DNA from: Kiritimatiellia bacterium
Lineage (GTDB): Bacteria; Verrucomicrobiota; Kiritimatiellia; CAIQIC01; Lenti-01
Reading direction: 5' to 3'
Length of the DNA: 57,639 nt
NCBI GenBank assembly: GCA_017527155.1
Contig: JAFXQI010000036.1
Coordinates: 1 to 57,639, forward strand
Both the position numbers and the translations under genes were made by a program. The notes beneath the pieces were generated by a model. It worked only from the letters and a program-made list of their open reading frames with translations. It was not told the origin of the DNA and did not search any database. Position 1 is the first letter of the stretch; the number at the start of each line of letters is the position of its first letter. This document shows positions 55,957 to 57,639 of the stretch, piece after piece.

Positions 55957-56286
55957 CGGGATATCGTGCCGCCACCTTTTCCAACGCGGACGCTCAGAAT
56001 CGCCTCCCTCCCCGCGGGGGAGGGTCGCGCTTCCGCGCGACCTTGTGGGTGGAAACCGGCCGGGAAGCTGCAGAAAACCTTACCTCGCTCCAGTGGAAGC
56101 ACCTCACGGAATCTTTCCGATTCCTGTCCGGGCCACCGGGAAAGAGGTTGGAGCGTGTTTTCGGAGCGTGGACACCCCTCCGGCAAACTCGACCTCCAAA
56201 ACCCTCCGGGCCTCCTTTCTCCGTTCCCTCCGTGTTTCGCGCCGCGAGCCCGTTTTTCGCAGGCCGCCCAGTCAACCCGTCGCTCG
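55957..56286. repeat. Gap between convergent genes with GGGTCGCGCTTCCGCGCGACC hairpin
   Basis: 56018-56047 is a close copy of the palindrome at 30788-30818 (both continue CTTGTGG). It lies between the kinase gene and the opposite-strand sigma gene and may terminate both. Nothing else is recognised in the stretch. Confidence 0.7.
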
Positions 56287-56901
56287 TCACGGCTCCGCCG
56301 ACGCGAGCGCGGCGACGATCTTCCGCATGCGCCCGAGCAGGCGGTTCTTGATCTGGTCGACCGCGTTGCGTTCCATCCCGAAGGCCTCCGCGACGGCGGC
56401 GGGGCTTTCCCCCGCCACGGCGCAGCGCCGGAAGACCTCCCGGGTCCGTTCCTGGAGGGCGGGATCAGCGAGCACCTGGCGCAGGGCGATGTCGCATACC
56501 GCGTCGCGCCATTCGCCCGGGTCCGGCCCGGAAGCGTCCGCCGTCGCGGGGGTGGCGGAGGGGATGGAGAGGGCGTAGTCGCCGTCGGCGGCCCGGGACC
56601 GGGCGCGGCGGGCGAGCGCGCGGAGGGCGCGGTTGCGGAGGATGCCGGTCAGGTAGTTGTGGAAGGACCCGAGCTCCCCGGGGTCGTACCGGTAGTCCGG
56701 CAGCTTCTCCACCAGGACCAGCAGCGTCTCCTGGACGAGGTCGTCGGCCTCCCCCGCGAGGGTCGGAAAGCCGCGCGCGAGGTAGGCCCGCATCATGGGA
56801 CGGTAGCGGTTGGCGAAATCGGCCCACCGCAAACTCTGCCGGTCCGCCGCGATGTCCCGCAGCAGCCGTTCCGAAGTGGTTGGCGCCTCTTTCGTCTTCA
56901 T
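56287..56901 (-). CDS. ECF-like sigma-70 family RNA polymerase sigma factor
   Basis: A 204-residue protein. Region 2 (about 22-95) has FANRYRPMMRAYLARGFP, EADDLVQETLLVLVEKLPDY and FHNYLTGILRNRALRALARR; region 4 (about 155-200) has TREVFRRCAVAGESPAAVAE, MERNAVDQIKNRLLGRMRKI. Regions 1 and 3 are absent, as in ECF sigmas. ATG 56901 gives MKTKEAPTTSERLLRD; the frame runs open to the right edge, but upstream sequence is repeat DNA without homology. No anti-sigma gene is adjacent on either side. The convergent Trx-LRR/kinase operon is the nearest possible regulatory partner. Confidence 0.88.
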   Translation of the reverse strand: MKTKEAPTTSERLLRDIAADRQSLRWADFANRYRPMMRAYLARGFPTLAGEADDLVQETLLVLVEKLPDYRYDPGELGSFHNYLTGILRNRALRALARRARSRAADGDYALSIPSATPATADASGPDPGEWRDAVCDIALRQVLADPALQERTREVFRRCAVAGESPAAVAEAFGMERNAVDQIKNRLLGRMRKIVAALASAEP

Positions 56902-57038
56902 CGCCCCCGATGGTGCCAAAACCCGCCGCGGAAGTAAACCCGCTTCCCCGCCCCCACCCCGGGTGCAGGAGAGGCACATCACCGGTTCGCCCATGGTTTC
57001 CGCACCGGCAATCGGACCAATCGGAGTTTCTCTATCTT

Positions 57039-57296
57039 GCAATGGAGTTGTCAGGTGAAAACCTTGCGATTTCCCATGTGCAAGGATGGGTAGGGCGGGC
57101 AGTCCCTGCCCGCCGGTGTCCGTCATGCCGAAGGACGTCGCCGGAAATGTGCGGACGCACGTTTCCCCAAGTCCCGGCTGAATGGCATCCGCATCTCCCA
57201 TGACATTCCCTTGCACGTCCCGGCATCCGGCGGCGAAGGGACTCGCCGCCCTACCCGGCTTCGCACGGGCGAAAACACAAGGTTTTGCCTGATGGC
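57039..57296 (+). mobile_element. MITE-like element, copy B
   Basis: Left end TTGTCAGGTGAAAACCTTGC with TAGGGCGGGCAGTCCCTGCC; interior GTCCGTCATGCCGAAGGACG; right end CGGCGGCGAAGGGACTCGCC then TACCCGGCTTCGCACGGGCG and AAAACACAAGG. The two ends are long imperfect inverted repeats of each other. No coding capacity. Confidence 0.75.
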
Positions 57297-57365
57297 TTGC
57301 CGCGACCTGGACGCCCATGGTTTCCGCATCGGCAATCGGACCAATCGGAGTTTCTCTATCTTGCA

Positions 57366-57626
57366 ATGGAGTGGTCAGGTGAAAACCTTGCGATTCCCCA
57401 TGTGCAAGGATGGGTAGGGCGGGCAGTCCCTGCCCGCCGGTGTCCGTCATGCCGAAGGACGTCGCCGGAAATGTGCGGATGCATGTTTCCCATTCGTTTC
57501 GGCCGAGTTGCATCCGCACATCCAACGTCATCCGATGGTACGTCCCGGCATCCGGCGGCGAAGGGACTCGCCGCCCTACCCGGCTTTGCACGAACGAAAA
57601 CACAAGTTCTTCGACTGACAACTCCA
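57366..57626 (+). mobile_element. MITE-like element, copy C
   Basis: Same structure as copy B but with the best-preserved right end (TTCTTCGACTGACAACTCCA), which mirrors the left end GGAGTGGTCAGGTGAAAACC. The middle differs from copy B between about 57480 and 57540, so the two copies have diverged or recombined. Confidence 0.75.
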
Positions 57627-57639
57627 ATGGTATATCCAA

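Larger units (their letters stand above)
56987..57639 (+). repeat. 324-bp tandem duplication reaching the window edge
   Basis: CGCCCATGGTTTCCGCA at 56988 recurs at 57312, with the following GGCAATCGGACCAATCGGAG and all later blocks at the same 324-bp offset; the second unit is cut by the edge. Each unit carries one MITE-like element. No gene is present in 56902-57639. Confidence 0.85.

Noticed and set aside
56902-57639. N-terminal extension of the sigma factor to the window edge
   Set aside because: The extension is translated repeat DNA (the same peptide blocks occur twice because of the tandem duplication) with no homology.

Overview
The window is GC-rich bacterial DNA with dense genes, small in-operon overlaps and many short palindromic repeats between genes. 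Several traits together suggest a Gram-negative of the PVC superphylum, most likely Kiritimatiellota (Kiritimatiellae) or a close relative: a 3108-residue secreted beta-helix-type protein, BspA-type LRR proteins fused to thioredoxin and Ser/Thr kinase domains, a mevalonate-pathway operon, paired Oxa1/YidC and YidD genes, and large families of non-coding repeats. This assignment is inference from gene content; no rRNA or tRNA gene was recognised.

Layout. 1-2730: start of a secreted repeat protein (minus strand, runs off the left edge), an inverted array of GGAGGCGCGGAG-type repeats, an FmdB-type zinc ribbon gene and a zinc-ribbon membrane protein. 2852-5880: a three-gene mevalonate operon with a strong promoter nearly abutting the first ATG. 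5881-6861: repeat-rich gap. 6862-9802: glnS and a lone rmlB-type dehydratase. 10224-12952 (minus): rpmH-rnpA-yidD-yidC with a textbook promoter. 13066-22392 (minus): giant secreted protein. 22782-23759 (minus): DUF3791/DUF3990 cassette. 24500-26730: a visibly lower-GC island with a truncated C5 DNA methyltransferase, a putative nuclease, a small unknown gene and the catalytic part of a NotI-like restriction enzyme. 27125-27744 (minus): vapBC-like toxin-antitoxin pair. 27947-30330: a periplasmic-binding lipoprotein translationally coupled to a membrane PP2C/SpoIIE phosphatase. 30903-37685 (minus): a GT39 glycosyltransferase and a large secreted EndA/EndoI-type nuclease. 37933-46911: an unknown protein, an MBL/beta-CASP hydrolase, a DUF4230-ComF fusion, accD, folC, a YjbQ protein, a NUDIX hydrolase and an ATP-cone nucleoside kinase. 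47047-51954: a GxxExxY protein inside inverted repeats, a second GT39 enzyme, oligoendopeptidase F and a DEDDh exonuclease. 52171-56901: thioredoxin-LRR protein, LRR receptor kinase with an apparent ATC start codon, and a convergent ECF-like sigma factor. 56902-57639: a 324-bp tandem duplication carrying a MITE-like element.

How the parts relate. Housekeeping operons (isoprenoid precursors, tRNA charging, ribosome/RNase P/membrane insertion, fatty acid and folate synthesis) alternate with accessory blocks. Two accessory blocks look like signalling systems: the binding-protein/phosphatase pair and the Trx-LRR/kinase-LRR/sigma cluster. Two look like mobile or defence material: the DUF3990 cassette and the low-GC restriction remnant, followed by the toxin-antitoxin pair. 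The most distinctive non-coding signal is a family of about 45-bp repeats, several of which end a short distance before an ATG; one copy supplies the start of the gene at 37933. A second is a roughly 250-bp element with long terminal inverted repeats.
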